Below, in pieces: positions 1 to 11,872 of a DNA stretch of 64,000 nucleotides. A program made the translations under genes and the position numbers. Source of the stretch: Malania oleifera (lineage: Eukaryota > Streptophyta > Magnoliopsida > Santalales > Ximeniaceae); NCBI RefSeq assembly GCF_029873635.1, contig NC_080418.1, forward strand, positions 8,752,562-8,816,561, given 5' to 3'. Position 1 is the first letter of the stretch, and each line of letters starts with the position of its first letter. Under the pieces are notes generated by a model. The model was not told the origin of the DNA, ran no database searches, and was given only the letters and a program-made list of their open reading frames with translations.

Positions 1-2881
1 GCAGTGGTCGGCATTGCACTTATGAAAATTGTTCCTCTGCATACAACTGTCGAATTTCTTGTACCACTGTCTAGGAGTTTGCTTGAGACCATACAAACTC
101 TTTTTCAATTTGCATACAAAATTTTCTTTACCTTTTTTCTGAGAAACCTTCTAGCTGTTGCATATAGATTTCCTCAACAAGATCACCATGAAGAAATGTC
201 GTCTTCACGTCCAACTATTCAAGATGTAAACCCTCTGAGGCAACAATACTCATAACAAATCTGATGGTTGTCGGCTTCACAACTGGTGCAAAGATGTCGG
301 TGTAGTCAATTCCTTCATTCTGCTTGAAGCCTTTAACTACCAACTGAATCTCGTACCTCCTGGATCCATCATGTTCTTCTTTGATCCTGTAAACCCATTT
401 GTTGTGAAGAGCCTTTTTACCATTGGGCAACTTAGCTAGTTCCCATGTTTTGTTGGAGATAAGAGACTTCATCTCATCTTTCATTGCAAGCTCCCACTTG
501 TTCGCATCTTCTTCCTGACATGTTTCAACAAAGCATTCAGGTTCTCCTCCATCTGTAAGAAGTAAATGGTTCACATACCTCCTGTTTGGTACGTGCTATC
601 GAGAAGATCTCCTAAGCTCTGGTGCTGGAGTAGGAGGTGGTGGTGCAACAATTTGCTCCGCATATTCCTCTACTTGAGGAATCTCGGTAGTCTGCTAAGG
701 ATTCTCTATGTTCTGTTGACGTGTCCTTACACCTTCTAAAACATCATCCACATCTACAAAGGTTGTTTTAGACTCTGTTGTGTGTCTATCCCTGTACATC
801 ATCTTTTCATCAAAAATCACATCTCTGCTTCTGATCACCTTTTTGTTTTCATCATCCCAAATGCGATATTCAAATTCATCTCCTCCATAACCGATGAAAG
901 TGCATTTATGGGATTTCGGATCCAACTTATTCTTGACATGATCATTGATATGTACATATACAACACAACCAAAAACTTTCAAATGTGAAAGTCTTACCTC
1001 CTTGTTACTCCAAACTTTTTCTGGTAGACTATAGTCTAATGGTACTGAAGGACTTCTATTAATCAAATAAGTTGCTATGTTGACTATTTCTGCCCAAAAC
1101 ATCTTTGGCAAGCCTGACTGCATATGCATTCTTCTGGCTTTCTCTGTCAACGTTCTGTTCATCTGCTCGGCTACGCCGTTGTGTTAAGACGTACCCGGCA
1201 CAGTTCTTTCCATTCTTATACCATGCTCATAGCAGAATTTCTTGAACTCTATGTCAACATACTCTTCACCGTTATCTATTCTCAGCTTTTTGATTTTCAA
1301 ACTGGTTTTGTTTTCTACCATTGTTTTCCAAATTTTAAAAGCATCAAAAACATCAGATTTATACTTCAGAAAGTAAACCCATACCTTCCGTGAATGATCA
1401 TTTATAAACGTGATAAAGTAATGTTTTCCTCCTATAGACGAAATGGTTGTTGGTCCCTATACACCTGAATGGACTAGCTCAAGTCTCTCCTTCTTCGGGG
1501 TACTAATGATTTTCTGAAAACTGACTCTCTTCTGTTTCCCAAATATGCAATCTTCACATGTATCAATCTTCACCAACTGTAAATCACTCAAGTTACCCTT
1601 TGAGTGCATTACCCTGAGTCCCTTCTCACTCAGGTGTCCGAGTCGTTGATGCCATAGGTTGCTATCATCATTTCCTGTAGTAACTGTAATAGACATACAT
1701 ACATCAGGAATAACATAAAGAGTACCGCTTTTCTTACCTCGAGCAATTATCAATGCACCCTTCGAAATCTTCTATTCATCACCAATGAAAGATGAGTTAA
1801 AACCTTCATCTGCCAATTGACCTACTGAGATCAAATTCTTCCTCGGGTCTGGAATATACCTGACATATCTCAATTTCTATACTGACCTATTCATTTTAAT
1901 CTTTACTGTCCCCTTACCAACAATGTGGCACAGTTGATCATTGCACATATAAACTTTACCGAAATTACCTAATGTATACTCCTCCAAGCAATCTCTACAG
2001 CAAGTGGCATGGAATGAAACTCCAGAGTCTAACACCCAAGACTCCTTTTTGCTCTCCAAAGAGTAGGTCAACAAATCATCATTTTCGGAAGCAATAATTG
2101 CTTCTATCTTTGCCCTCGTCTCATATTATTTCTTTTGACTTCTGCACTGGTTCTTGTAATGACCAGTTTTTCCACAGTTCCAGCACTCAATAACTTTTGT
2201 GCTCTGGGAACATGTATCTTGAGTACCTCTGGGATTTATGGATTTAGACCACATGGGCCTAGATCTGCCACGATTGTTTGATCGTCCATACCTCTTTCCT
2301 CTGCCTCGACTCTCTATGTTCAAAGCTGAACTCGAAGTGGAGTCATGGTTCGACTGCATTCTGATTTTCCTTGTCAAAATCATGCTAACGACCTCATCGT
2401 ATACAAGCTTCGATTTTTCTGCGGAACTACTGATGGCAGTAACGACACCATTCCAACTTTCAAGCAACTAACTGAGAATTAGTAGGGACCGAATCTCATT
2501 ATCAAACGTTATCCCGACTGAGGCAAGTTGATCCGACAACTCGTTGAAATTATTCAAATGTCTGCTGAAACTATCACCTACAGACATGCTCATCATAAAT
2601 AGTATTTTCATAAGATGTACCTTGTTTGCGGCTGAAGGCTGCTCGTATATATTAGATAGCGCATCCATTAGAGACTTGGGGGATATTATATGCTTGATAT
2701 TGAACACCACAGATTTCGACAACGTCATTCTGATGGCTCTGAGAGCTTTTCGATCAAGCAACTCCCACTCATCCTCGTTTATGGATGCTGGCTTACCCTT
2801 TAATGGTAAGTGCAATTCCTTCCCAAACAAATAATCTTCTATCTGCATCTTCCACAAACCGAAATTGTTGCCATTAAACAT
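1..2881 (-). pseudogene. copia gag-pol polyprotein, decayed
   Basis: Domains in order on the minus strand: gag (2468-2881, with FGLWKMQIEDYL); zinc knuckle CWNCGKTGHYKNQC (2126-2467); aspartic protease with WVLDSGVSFHATC (1877-2074); GAG-pre-integrase zinc-binding part with WHQRLGHLSEKG and CEDC (1457-1753); integrase core with DNGEEY and HNGVAEQMNRTL; integrase C-part (695-1162); linker and start of RVT_2 (215-574). The gag, knuckle, protease, integrase and early RT blocks all share one reading frame, so the breaks between them are stop codons and not frameshifts; those seen include TAG at 2468-2470 and TAA at 2126-2128. Near position 140 the RT reading does shift frame, just after the LDVKTTFLHGDL motif. 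A stop just upstream of the first gag Met suggests a lost or shifted start. The protein cannot be functional. Confidence 0.93.
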
Positions 2882-3521
2882 TTCGATTTTTTAGCTTTTT
2901 TCATTCAAAAATTCAATTTTCTAATCTAGAGATGGAATTAGCTCAAATGTATAGCGTGGTTAGATCCAGAATGATCAAAAACCTTAGAAATGGTTTAAGC
3001 CGCTCAAAAAACGGACCCAAAACGACTCCGAAAAGCTCAGACAAAGTTTCAAGTTAAACCTGCTTAACGCTGACATGGCAATGCTGACGTGGCAGTGGGG
3101 TCTACCTGCTGACATGGCAGTGGGGTCCACCTACTAACGTGGCACCCAACTGGCGTGGCACCTGATGACATGGCGCACTTACATGGCGCTAAGACGACGG
3201 GTCAGATCCGGGTCAGGACCGGTCTGAGGGTGTATCCGAGTCGGGTCAGGTTTTTCCGGTTGGGTTGAGGCGATCCAAGTGAGGTAGACGTGTGCGGTAC
3301 GTGAGGAGCTAGTCACCGGCGCATGTCTGGTGCATGGCGAAGCGTCTTGCTCTGGTAGGGTGCGTGAGCCTTCGTCTGAACTTTGTTCGAGCTCCGGCTT
3401 GCACGGTTCTCTTCGTCTAGGTGAGCTAAATGTGATGGTGGCCTCAAAACTCAGTTTCAAGCCACTGGACAGAGCTCTGATTTTGGGATCACTTCTGATT
3501 TGGCTTTCCTGCTCCAACCGG
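2882..3521 (-). other. copia untranslated leader with degenerate GACATGGCA repeats
   Basis: About 640 bases separate the primer-binding site from gag. The stretch 3060-3185 carries at least seven degenerate copies of a 9-10 base word close to TGACATGGCA (plus strand), some followed by GTGGGGTC. A 188-codon reading frame (3179-3745, minus) crosses the leader, primer site and LTR, but it has no recognisable domain and Arg/Ser-rich low-complexity content, so it is not called as a gene. Confidence 0.6.
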
Positions 3522-3533
3522 TCTCTGATACCA
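3522..3533 (-). other. primer-binding site, initiator tRNA-Met type
   Basis: The minus strand reads TGGTATCAGAGA, matching 11 of 12 bases of the usual complement of the 3' end of plant initiator tRNA-Met, two bases inside the LTR end. It fixes the LTR border and the orientation. Confidence 0.9.
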
Positions 3534-3535
3534 TT

Positions 3536-3893
3536 TGTTAGGAACCTGTGAGCAACGAGAAAGATGTGACACCAGAATTTTAACGTGGTTCGGTCAATAT
3601 CGACCTGTGTCCATGGAGCACACACTGCAAATTCACTATTTGCCAAAAAATTACAACTCTCACTCTCTCTCTCTCCCTCTCTTCCTCCTCTCTTCTTATA
3701 TCTACTCTTTGAGCTTCTCACTTGTGTACATATCACATTCCTCAACTCTCTATTTATAGGGCTGATATTTAAATCACAATTAATACATTAAATTACAAAT
3801 TTGAGAGTTTCATCCATTAGGATAAAATCAAAATAAATGGAGAGCATTTCCAACTCAGCTTCAACTCCTGGCTATCTCCTGGATCCAGCTACA
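3536..3893 (-). repeat. 5' LTR of the truncated copia element (358 bp)
   Basis: The LTR runs on the minus strand from TGTAGCTGG at 3893 to CCTAACA at 3536 and so has the TG...CA ends expected. It carries CTATAAATAG on the minus strand (about 3749-3759), a plausible TATA box, followed by a CT/GA-rich tract. The right border is supported by where homology between A1 and A2 resumes. Confidence 0.85.
3750..3760 (-). promoter_or_regulatory. TATA box of the copia LTR promoter
   Basis: CCTATAAATA on the minus strand, about 210 bases upstream of the end of the LTR, is the expected U3 promoter of this element. No sequence evidence shows that it is still used. Confidence 0.55.
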
Positions 3894-3898
3894 ATAGA

Positions 3899-5367
3899 TT
3901 CGACCCATTGACCCGACCCGTGGGTCAAGATACAATCCATTGACTTGTTGACCAAAGCCCAACCCACAGTGGGTTGAGCCCAATTTTAAAATAAAAGCCC
4001 CAAACCCATTTTTTAAACAAAGCATTGTTTTTAAAATCAAAGCCCCAAGCCCATTTTTAAAACAAAGCCTAGCCTACTATTTTAAAAATAAAAGCCCCAA
4101 ACCCATTTTTAAAACAAAGCTCAACCCATTATTTTTAAAATAAAATCGAAGTAATGGAAAATGAGTAGAACGTGATGAGAGAGAGAGAGCATAACACAGA
4201 GAGAAGAAGGTGAGAGAGAGAGAGAGAGAGAAGAAAAAACATAGGAGAAATGGAAGAGAGAGAGAAAAAAAAGTGATTTAATATAGGGGTTAATGGGACA
4301 TGTGTCACCTCCGCATGGTGACATGTGTGGTTCAAGTATTTTGGGGGTGACAGGGCCTCATCTGGATCGTCCAATCGGTGTTTTATTTAAATGGTTGGAT
4401 TGCAGCTACATCAGCAATCCTGTCATTTGCCTCGTGCTACTAAAAAATGTCACGTGGCAGGGCGACGTCACCCTGCTATTGTAAATTGAAAAAAAAAAAA
4501 TCGTAATGTGTCACTACTCTTGGTTGACACATGACCCCCACTTCTTGAACCAATTGAATCAATCTAATTTTCTTGAATCGTTTTTTTATTATTATTTAAT
4601 TAAAAAATAATAAAAAATCATTAAAACAAGATTTAAAAAAAAAAATTAGGAAACATATTTGAATTATTTTGGCTCAAAATTTAAGGAAAATGGAAAGCGA
4701 AAATTGCCAAAAAAATTGAGGAAAAGTTTTTTAAAATCCCATAAAATTTTAGAAAAATGTTTAAAAAATCTAGAAAATTTCTACAAAATTTTTGAAAAAT
4801 CTGGGAATGTTTTTAAAAATTCGTTTTCTTATAATTTGATAATTTTTACTCATTTTTGTGTGTGTGCGTTCCTATGGTTTAAAAAAATGGTAATAAGGTA
4901 TTTTAGACCTCACTTGTTTTAACTTAAAGGGGATTTATCTAACAAGATTCCCTCATTTAAGATCTTATTAGACATTCATAAATCGTATAAAGGTTTTTAA
5001 CCTCCTATTAATTTATTTATTTATTTATTTATATATTTATTTGTCTGTTTGTTTTAAAATGAGTTAATTAAAGGTTATTAAATTCAATTTATAGATAATT
5101 CAAAATTAACTCGACACCATTCATCGAACGAGTGTGTAGAGGGTGCCGATACCTTCCCCTAGCATAAGTGAACTCCCGATCCCAATTTTGGCAAAAGCAA
5201 ACCAAGACTACTAGTTTTTTGGCTTAGTCTAGTAACTAATCGAATGAGTGGTAATTAGATGTTCTAACCGCACTTAGGAAAATAATAGGTTAGCGGCGAC
5301 TCTAAATCAAATTTTCAAAATAATTATTTCCTCATAGTTCTGGACCCTTCTCCGGGACATTGCAACA
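3899..5367 (-). mobile_element. A1: partial solo LTR-like repeat, family A
   Basis: It aligns over its length with A2 (from about 14100 to 15522, then 17495 to 17610): the same GGGTCAAGATACA and AAGCCCCAAGCCC blocks, the GA-rich tract, the TTTAAGGAAAATGGAAA block and the GAAGGTATCGGCACCC motif (minus strand). The right end is CAACA at 5367 followed by GAAAT, the same five bases that precede A2, so the right end is a true LTR terminus. The left part corresponding to 13384-14100 of A2 is cut off by the copia insertion. No protein is encoded. The block around 5130-5330 resembles sequence common at the end of large plant gypsy-type LTRs, but the lineage is not established. Confidence 0.72.
4172..4276. 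repeat. GA-rich low-complexity tract
   Basis: Interrupted runs of GAGAGA and AGAAGAA inside A1. The A2 copy has an equivalent but longer run near 14400-14510, so the tract belongs to the LTR and varies in length. Confidence 0.8.
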
Positions 5368-7060
5368 GAAATATTGCCACTAATTCTAGATTTTTTGTAA
5401 TGCCATTGATATTTTTTTTGTAGTTCCATTGATATGTATTATATGTCATTATGGGGGTTATATAAGTTGCACCTCTTTGTATTGTCCTTTCTAGCATTTA
5501 GTTTTCGACGATCTCTCTTATTAAATGATTATTTGGTGATTTTTTTTACCCAAATAAACTTCTATCATTTTTTTAATGATAAAAATTGTGTTATTGGTGC
5601 TTTGAGCGCTTAAAATTTTAATCCTCTAGTTTATTTTATTTTTTGCCTATACCAAAAGAAAATTGTGTCAATGCCCAACGAGTGCTTCATTACCCGCCTA
5701 CTTAAATTGAGTTTATGATTAGGAGGAGATGACTTGTTTATAAATGGGCAAACTCAAACTCAACCCAATTAATCAATGGGTTAGCTAGGTACTTACTAGG
5801 TCACCTATTTAAATTTTTAAACAAAAAAAATGCAATAGAAGTTTTGGCTAATTTATGTACAATAGATACAAAAAAGGGAGCATTTATGGAACTCTTTCAT
5901 GAAATATAATTTTCTTTTCGTACAATACATCCTCTCTGCTTAAACAATTTTGCAATGGCCAAAAAATCACTGTGTTAATTCTAACTTTTAAGGTGACAAT
6001 TGCAAGTGGAAACAATGTCATTATTTATAAATTATTATGTGCACAAGTTAATATTCAACTTTCTAGTAGCAGCTGGCACACCTGGTGCACCTAGAACTTC
6101 TCTTGTACCAATTTTTATTTGTTTTCGACTTCTTTCATGATTTTTGTTTTAGGCCATCCTCCCCTCATTATTTTAGCCAAAACATGTTATTTGCATATAT
6201 TGTTACATTTTTTAAATAGAAAAACTTCCTTTTGAAATCCCTCGATTAATAAAAAGTCATCTTCTCTTCTAGGTGTGAATCTATTGAAAGCTTGCATTGT
6301 TCGACCATGGATGCTGTTTTTCAAAAAAAATAATTTGAATTTCATGAAATCTGAAAAATGGGTCCAATTTTTTGAGAAATAGAATTTTAAAGAACTTATT
6401 TTTAGCATAGATTTTTGGGGGGGGGGGGGGTTCAGATTGATGCATAAAGGTAGCCTTTTTTGTATCCATTGTACATAAATTGGTCAAAACTTCTATTGCA
6501 TTATTTTTTTATTGGCTTAGACTACAATATCAATTGGTACACCCGATTCACCTAATATTTTCTTATTATTAAAACTACTAATAAACTTTAATTTTATACT
6601 TGTGATGTGTGAGATACAATCACTACTTCTAGATTTTTTGTAGTGCCATTAATATGAGTTATATGTCATTATAGGATTTATATAAGTTACACATGTCTGT
6701 ATTATCTTTTTTAGCTTTTGAGATTTTGATGGTCTCTCTTATTAAATGAGCATGTGGTGATTTTTTTACCCACCTAAATTTCTATCATTTTTTAAAAAAT
6801 ATAAAAACAGTGTTATTGGTGCTTCAAGTGCTTAAAATGTTAATCCTCTGTTTTTTTGCCTATACCACCCCCCCTCCAAAAAAGAGAGTGCAAAATAGGT
6901 CAATGCCCAAAAGGTGCTTCATCGCCCGCTTACTTAAATTGAGTTTATGATTAGGATGAGATTACTTGTTTATAAATGGGTTAGCCTGAACACAACTCAA
7001 TCAATAAATAGGTTAGTCAGGGTTTAGTTGGGTACTTATCGAGTCACACAAAATACATAT
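5368..7060. repeat. background repeat B, first block
   Basis: Non-coding AT-rich sequence that recurs several times in this window. Two tandem sub-units are visible: the TTCTAGATTTTTTGTA word and the roughly 400 bases after it occur near 5385 and again near 6629, about 1.24 kb apart. Both sub-units recur in the same order at 17627 and 22243 once the hAT insertion is removed. No reading frame of note is present. A G run at about 6417-6430 varies between copies. The nature of B (decayed element or satellite-like duplication) is not known. Confidence 0.7.
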
Positions 7061-7197
7061 TGTTAAAATTGGAGAAGAATGATTTTTTGTATTGATATTT
7101 TTAATACAAGGATTACAAGGGTATATATACATAAGAGAATTGGAAAAAATGGAAAGTAAATATTGTGCTAAAATGGAAAGTGTATATATCTCTAATA
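7061..7197 (-). repeat. 3' LTR of the 137-bp-LTR copia element
   Basis: It matches 11736-11872 with only a few differences. On the minus strand it starts TATTAGAG, where TG would be usual, and ends TTTTAACA. A run TATATATAC near 7120-7130 on the minus strand could act as a TATA element. Confidence 0.93.
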
Positions 7198-7209
7198 CTC
7201 CCCCTCAAG
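7198..7209 (-). other. polypurine tract
   Basis: The minus strand reads TTGAGGGGGAG directly before the 3' LTR, where plus-strand priming is expected in an LTR retrotransposon. It confirms orientation and the LTR edge. Confidence 0.85.
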
Positions 7210-10200
7210 TTGGAGCATGGAGATCCGTAATGCCCAACTTGCGTGATAAAATTTGGAAATATTCACGACCCAAAGCTTTGGTGAAGATATCGGCAAGCTG
7301 AATGTGGGTAGGAACATGCTTAGTGAAGAAGAGGCCAGCTCGTAACTTTTCACAGACAATATGACAATCGATTTCTATATGTTTGGTACGTTCGTGGAAA
7401 ACAGGATTCTGGGCAATGTGAAGAGCCGCTTGGTTGTCACAATATAAGAGCATAGGCTGAGAATGCGGTACGCCAAGATCATGTAAAAGAGTTTTGAGCC
7501 ATGTAAGTTCACAGGTAGTAGAAGCAAGTTCTCGGTACTCAGCTTCGGCGGAGGAGTGAGAGACGGTAGTTTGTTTCTTAGTGCGCCAAGAAATGGGACT
7601 AGTGCCCAACTGAATGAAAAAACTAGTGGTGAAGCGGCGAGTGAGGGGACAACTAGCCCAATTCGAATTAGAATAAACTGAGACTTGAAGAGTGTTGGCA
7701 GTAGGAAAAAATAAGTCTTGACCTGGAGATACCTTAATGTATCGAAAAACACGTACAATAGCATCATAATGTGGTTGTCTGGGCTAGTGCATAAATTGAC
7801 TGAGAATGTTGATTGGAAATACAAGGTCGGGACGAGTGATGGTGAGATAGATCAAACGTCCAACAAGTCGCCGAAACGAGCTTGGATCGAAGAGAAGAGC
7901 ACCATCAGTATTATTGAGCTTCAGATTTTGTTCCATGGGAAAGTGGGTAGGACGAGCACCTAGATGACCGCTATCAGTGAGGATGTCAAGAGCATATTTG
8001 TGTTGGTTGAGAAAAATGCCAGTGAGAGAGCGAGCAACTTCAAGGCCAAGGAAATATTTCAATTTTCCAAGATCCTTGAGTTTGAATTTTTGAGCAAGCA
8101 TGCCTTTGAAAGTGCTAATAGCGGAGAGATCATTGTCTGCCATGAGAATGTCATCAACATAAACAAGTAAAGGAGTAAAAGACTAACCCCCATAGCGGGT
8201 GAAAAAAGAGTGATCAACCTGAGATTGGGTGAAACCCACAACAAGTAAAATAGAAGATAATTTAGAGAACCAATTGCGAGAAGCTTGCTTGAGGCCATAA
8301 AGGGATTTATGAAGACAACAAACACGAGTCACCCCCTGTTTGCAATAACCTGGGGGGGATCATATAAACCTCCTCATCGAGGTCACCATGGAGAAAAGCG
8401 TTGTTGACGTCCAATTGAAGAAGATGCCAATTTCGAGCGGCCGCCACTACAAGAACACACCTGACAGTAATGAGTTTAGCAACAGGATCAAAAGTATCGT
8501 GATAATCCAAACCTTTTACTTGAGTGTAGCCCTTGGCCACCAAGTGAGCTTTGTGTCACTATATGGATCCATCGGCCCGAAGTTTTGTTTTGAACACCCA
8601 TTTACAGCCAATTGGTTCTTTTCCAGGGGGGAGGGGTTGAAGAACCCATGTATTATTGGTTTCTAAGGCTTGGATTTCAGAAGTCATGGCATCACGCCAA
8701 TGAGAGTGTAGCACAACCTGAGAATATGAGGTGGGTTCGGAATGTTGGGACATAATAGAAAGAAAAGCCAAATGTGGAGTAGAGAAACGATGGTAAGATA
8801 AAAAGAAGGAGAGACAATGAGCCGTACCTAAGGGACATCTTGAAACTTGTGAAGCTGTGGAGGACTTTGGTAAAGTAGGGCAGATATAATAACCTAAGTG
8901 AGAGGGATGTGTGACAGCTCGTTTGGGCCATGAAGAGGGAGGTGGAGGGGGTGGTGGGGGGTGGAGGGGAATGGGGTGAGGGTGGGGGTGTCGGGGAGGG
9001 GACCAAGGGAGAAGGAGATAGAGAGGAGGGGCTAGGGTTAAGTATGGGTGGTGGAGAAGGTAAAGTGTAGGAAGGATGTATATAAGGAATAGGAAGAGGA
9101 AAGACTGGAGAAGATGTGGGAGTTGGAGAGACGAGATAATAAGGAAAAACATTTTCTTCAAAAGTTACATCACGAGAGATGAAATTTTTTTTTGTTTTCA
9201 AGATCATAGACACGATAATACTTATGATGAGTAGGAAAACCTAAGAAAACACATCGAAGAGCACGAGAAGAAAATTTATCGCAATGTTGGCAAGTAGTTT
9301 GGGCATAGCACAAGCACCCAAACACTCGCAAGTGTGTATACAAAGGGGTTTCTGAAAAAGAAGTTCATAAGGGGACTTATGATTGAGGCTAGGTGAAGGA
9401 GTGCGATTAATTAAATAGGTGGCTGTTAGAATGCATTCACCCCAAAAAGGAAACGAGAAGATTGGCTTGAAAATGTAAACACCGAGCCACATTAAGAAGA
9501 TGACGATGTTTACGCTCAGCAACACCATTTTGCTGTGGTGTATCCACACATGTGCGCTTGTGAAAAATGCCTTGATCATGGAAAAAAGTTTGAAGCGGGG
9601 TGGATAGAAATTCTCGACCATTATCAGTGCGTACATGCTTAACAATGCAATTGAAATTATTTTTGACCATGGCGCAAAAATTTTTAAGGCAAGTGAAAGT
9701 GTCAGAGTTCTTGAGCATAAGATAGACCCATGTAGCACGTGAGTAGTCATCCACAGTTGTTAACAAGTAATGTGCACCAAAGAGTGAAGCGGTAGGATAA
9801 CCACCCCATATATCATAATAAATCCGATTAAAACAAAATGTGTTCTTATGTGTACTCAAGGAAAAAGGTAAACAAGTGTGCTTTGTTCTAGCACAAACAT
9901 CACAAGGCAAATGAGGAGAGGAAATATTTAAGGTTTTCGGCATACGTGAAATGGAAGGGTGACCGAGACATTGATGCCAAAGAGTAGTGTCAGAAACACG
10001 TTGAGAGTGGAAAACTGAGGCGGAGGGGGGTTTATAGTGGTAAAGCCCATCACGTACTTCACACGTTCCAATCAGCCTCCTCGTTGATAGGTCCTAAAAG
10101 ACACAAAAGGTAGGAAAAAATATAGTGACACAATTGAGATCAATTGTAAGTTTGCTGATGGATAATAAGTTAAATTTAAATAAAGGCACATAAAGAACAT

Positions 10201-10561
10201 TAGAAAGAGAGAAATTAGGAGAAAATCGCATAGTGCCCATATGAGTTACAAGAACAATGTCACCATTTGGAAGCTTAATGGGGCATGGCTGATTGAGAAG
10301 TTGAATATTATCAAGAGAAGACAAATTGGAAGTCATGTGATCGGAGGCACCTGAATCAACAATCCATTCAGTGTTAGAAAGAGAAGCAGAATAACAAGAG
10401 GCGAGGTTACCAGCAAAATTGGCAAAGTTGGTGTTCAAGGACAATAGAGGATCCAATAGTTGACAACATTGTTCGTTGGTGAGACTAGGCATAGCAATCT
10501 CATAAGAGGTTGAAGAACCGGTGATAGTAGGTGCCGCCATTAAAAAACCAGATACTTCCAT
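7205..10561 (-). pseudogene. copia pol (protease, integrase, RT, RNase H), decayed
   Basis: Minus-strand order: protease with EWIVDSGASDHMT (10094-10561), GAG-pre-integrase remnant with CDVCARTKH and integrase core with [19 protein letters not shown] and [10 protein letters not shown] (9241-9943, split over two frames), a Pro-rich linker of the type usual after copia integrase (8559-9213), RVT_2 with [15 protein letters not shown] (8307-8543), a YVDD box readable across a frame change near 8155-8170, KDLGKLKYFLGLEVA (7784-8143), and RNase H with SSAEAEYRELA, CDNQAALHIA and HIEIDCH (7205-7609). The protease Met at 10561 is preceded by no gag. The sequence holds several frameshifts and at least one in-frame stop (about 10094), so no full protein can be made. 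The catalytic motifs that remain look intact. Confidence 0.93.
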
Positions 10562-11723
10562 GATGTCAGATTAGTTCAGTTCAGAGGAATCAAACCGCCG
10601 AATTGGGTCAAATCCGAGTTTTGCAACGACCAAAAATATAAACCTTCAATTTAATAGTCTTCGAGTGTAGAGAAGCCAAAGGTGCCATCGGAGTGTTGAG
10701 ACCACAAAGGCGAGCCGAAACCGGAGAGGGTCAATCAAAAAAACTACCGAAGAAGATGGGCATCGGAGAAGAAAACATGGCTGAGATAATGCCAAAGATG
10801 GGAAAGAACCACCGAATAACTGAGGAATGATAGAGACGAGACTTTGCCAGACTGAGAACATCCGAAAGACTAAGAGGTGATGAACGAACGAATACCAGAG
10901 ATGCTGGAAATTCGCTGGAGCTCCGCTGGAAGGCCGCTAGAGAGGACGGGGAGCGACGGTGGATGCGGTAGTGTCTGGCCACTAGGGACAAGGGTAGAGA
11001 GATAGCCTTGGATAAGGAGGTCTTGTCGGGAAGAGATGAGATATTGCAGCTACAACTGAAATTAGAAGAAGAATCCGAGAGGGCTTCCGTTGCTGCTCTC
11101 GCCGGAAAAAATGGAGGTAACGGGAACGACACCGAAGAAAACGAGAGAGCCGAGAGATAACCAGAAATCGACAAGGGTATAGCTTCTGTTGAAGTTCTTA
11201 AGTGGACGACAGTGGCAGAAAAGGATCCGAGAGTCGGAGCTACAAGAAGAGATGTTGCCAGAGAAGGCAACCTGAGACTGCTGCGAGTGCCAAAGACGAC
11301 GACGATTGAAACAAGAGATGAGCGGAGACACTGAGATGAGCCGGAGATACAAAAGAGACGAGAGCCAGAGAATAGAGATCCACAGTGGAATGCCGAAAAT
11401 CTGAGAGACAAGGATAACTGGAGAAGAACCAGAGAGCGCCGAAGAAGCACCAGCCGGGACTGAGAGTGGACATTGAACCGAACGCGAACGTCAGAGGTAC
11501 ACCAGCTAAAGATGACTGTCAGAAAAGACGGGAGAACCTGAACAGAGAGACGTGAGGACGAACTGAGATGTGGGGAGCTACCGGAGAATGATGAATAGAG
11601 GCGAGCAGCGATCGAGTTTAGAAAGAGAGGAGAGCGTACGCTGGTGACTGTGACGAGCCGGAAACTGGAGGAAACGGGAGAACAATGGAGCGGCGGTGCC
11701 CAAAAAAAATTAAGAAACCCTAA
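10562..11723 (-). other. leader replacing gag, with a 358-codon open frame of unknown nature
   Basis: In a complete copia element this interval should hold gag and the zinc knuckle. It is instead pyrimidine-rich on the minus strand, and its longest reading frame (10731-11807) starts inside the LTR, runs through the primer-binding site and gives a Ser/Leu/Phe/Arg-rich product with no motif that I recognise. Shorter frames in other phases (11062-11352, 11240-11473) are of similar composition. It could be an enlarged untranslated leader or captured host sequence. I see no sign that it is a gene. Confidence 0.6.
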
Positions 11724-11735
11724 GCTCTGATACCA
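11724..11735 (-). other. primer-binding site, initiator tRNA-Met type
   Basis: The minus strand reads TGGTATCAGAGC immediately inside the right LTR with no spacer. Confidence 0.93.
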
Positions 11736-11872
11736 TGTTAAAATTGGAGAAGAATGATTTTCTGTATTGATGTTTTGAATACAAGGATTACAAGGGTATA
11801 TATACATAAGAGAATTGGAAAAAATGGAAAGTAAATATTGTGCTAAAATGGAAAGTGTATATATCTCTAATA
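11736..11872 (-). repeat. 5' LTR of the 137-bp-LTR copia element
   Basis: Same length as the partner at 7061-7197 with only a few substitutions (for example TTTTCTG against TTTTTTG), which points to a relatively recent insertion compared with the background repeat. Confidence 0.93.

Larger units (their letters stand above)
1..3893 (-). mobile_element. Ty1/copia retrotransposon, 5' part, truncated by window edge
   Basis: Read on the minus strand the order is LTR (3536-3893), primer-binding site (3522-3533), a leader of about 640 bases, then gag, protease, integrase and the start of reverse transcriptase, running off the left edge. This domain order (integrase before reverse transcriptase) defines Ty1/copia. 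The gag opening and zinc knuckle resemble the TNT1-94-like class, and the LTR shares the AACGTGGTTCGG block with the copia element at 26058-31008, so the two are related. The element interrupts repeat A1, whose homology to A2 resumes at about 3899. The 3' LTR and its target duplication lie outside the window; the five bases ATAGA at 3894-3898 would be the expected duplication. Confidence 0.93.
7061..11872 (-). mobile_element. complete copia-type element with 137-bp LTRs and no recognisable gag
   Basis: Two nearly identical 137-bp LTRs (7061-7197 and 11736-11872) flank protease, integrase, reverse transcriptase and RNase H remnants on the minus strand. The target duplication is CATAT at 7056-7060 and 11873-11877. 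A primer-binding site abuts the right LTR (11724-11735) and a GAGGGGGAG-type polypurine tract abuts the left LTR. The copy of repeat B at about 23341-23400 is an empty version of this site. The internal region between the right LTR and the protease (10562-11723) has no gag domain or zinc knuckle, so the element was probably non-autonomous before its pol decayed. Confidence 0.95.

Noticed and set aside
3179-3745. 188-codon minus-strand frame across copia leader and LTR
   Set aside because: It crosses the primer-binding site and LTR border, has no domain and is best explained by chance.
6417-6430. Homopolymer G and C runs (also 22026-22038, 58205-58220, 62621-62638) as structural elements
   Set aside because: Single-run tracts in otherwise matching repeat copies vary in length; more likely slippage or sequencing uncertainty than quadruplex-forming motifs with four G-tracts.
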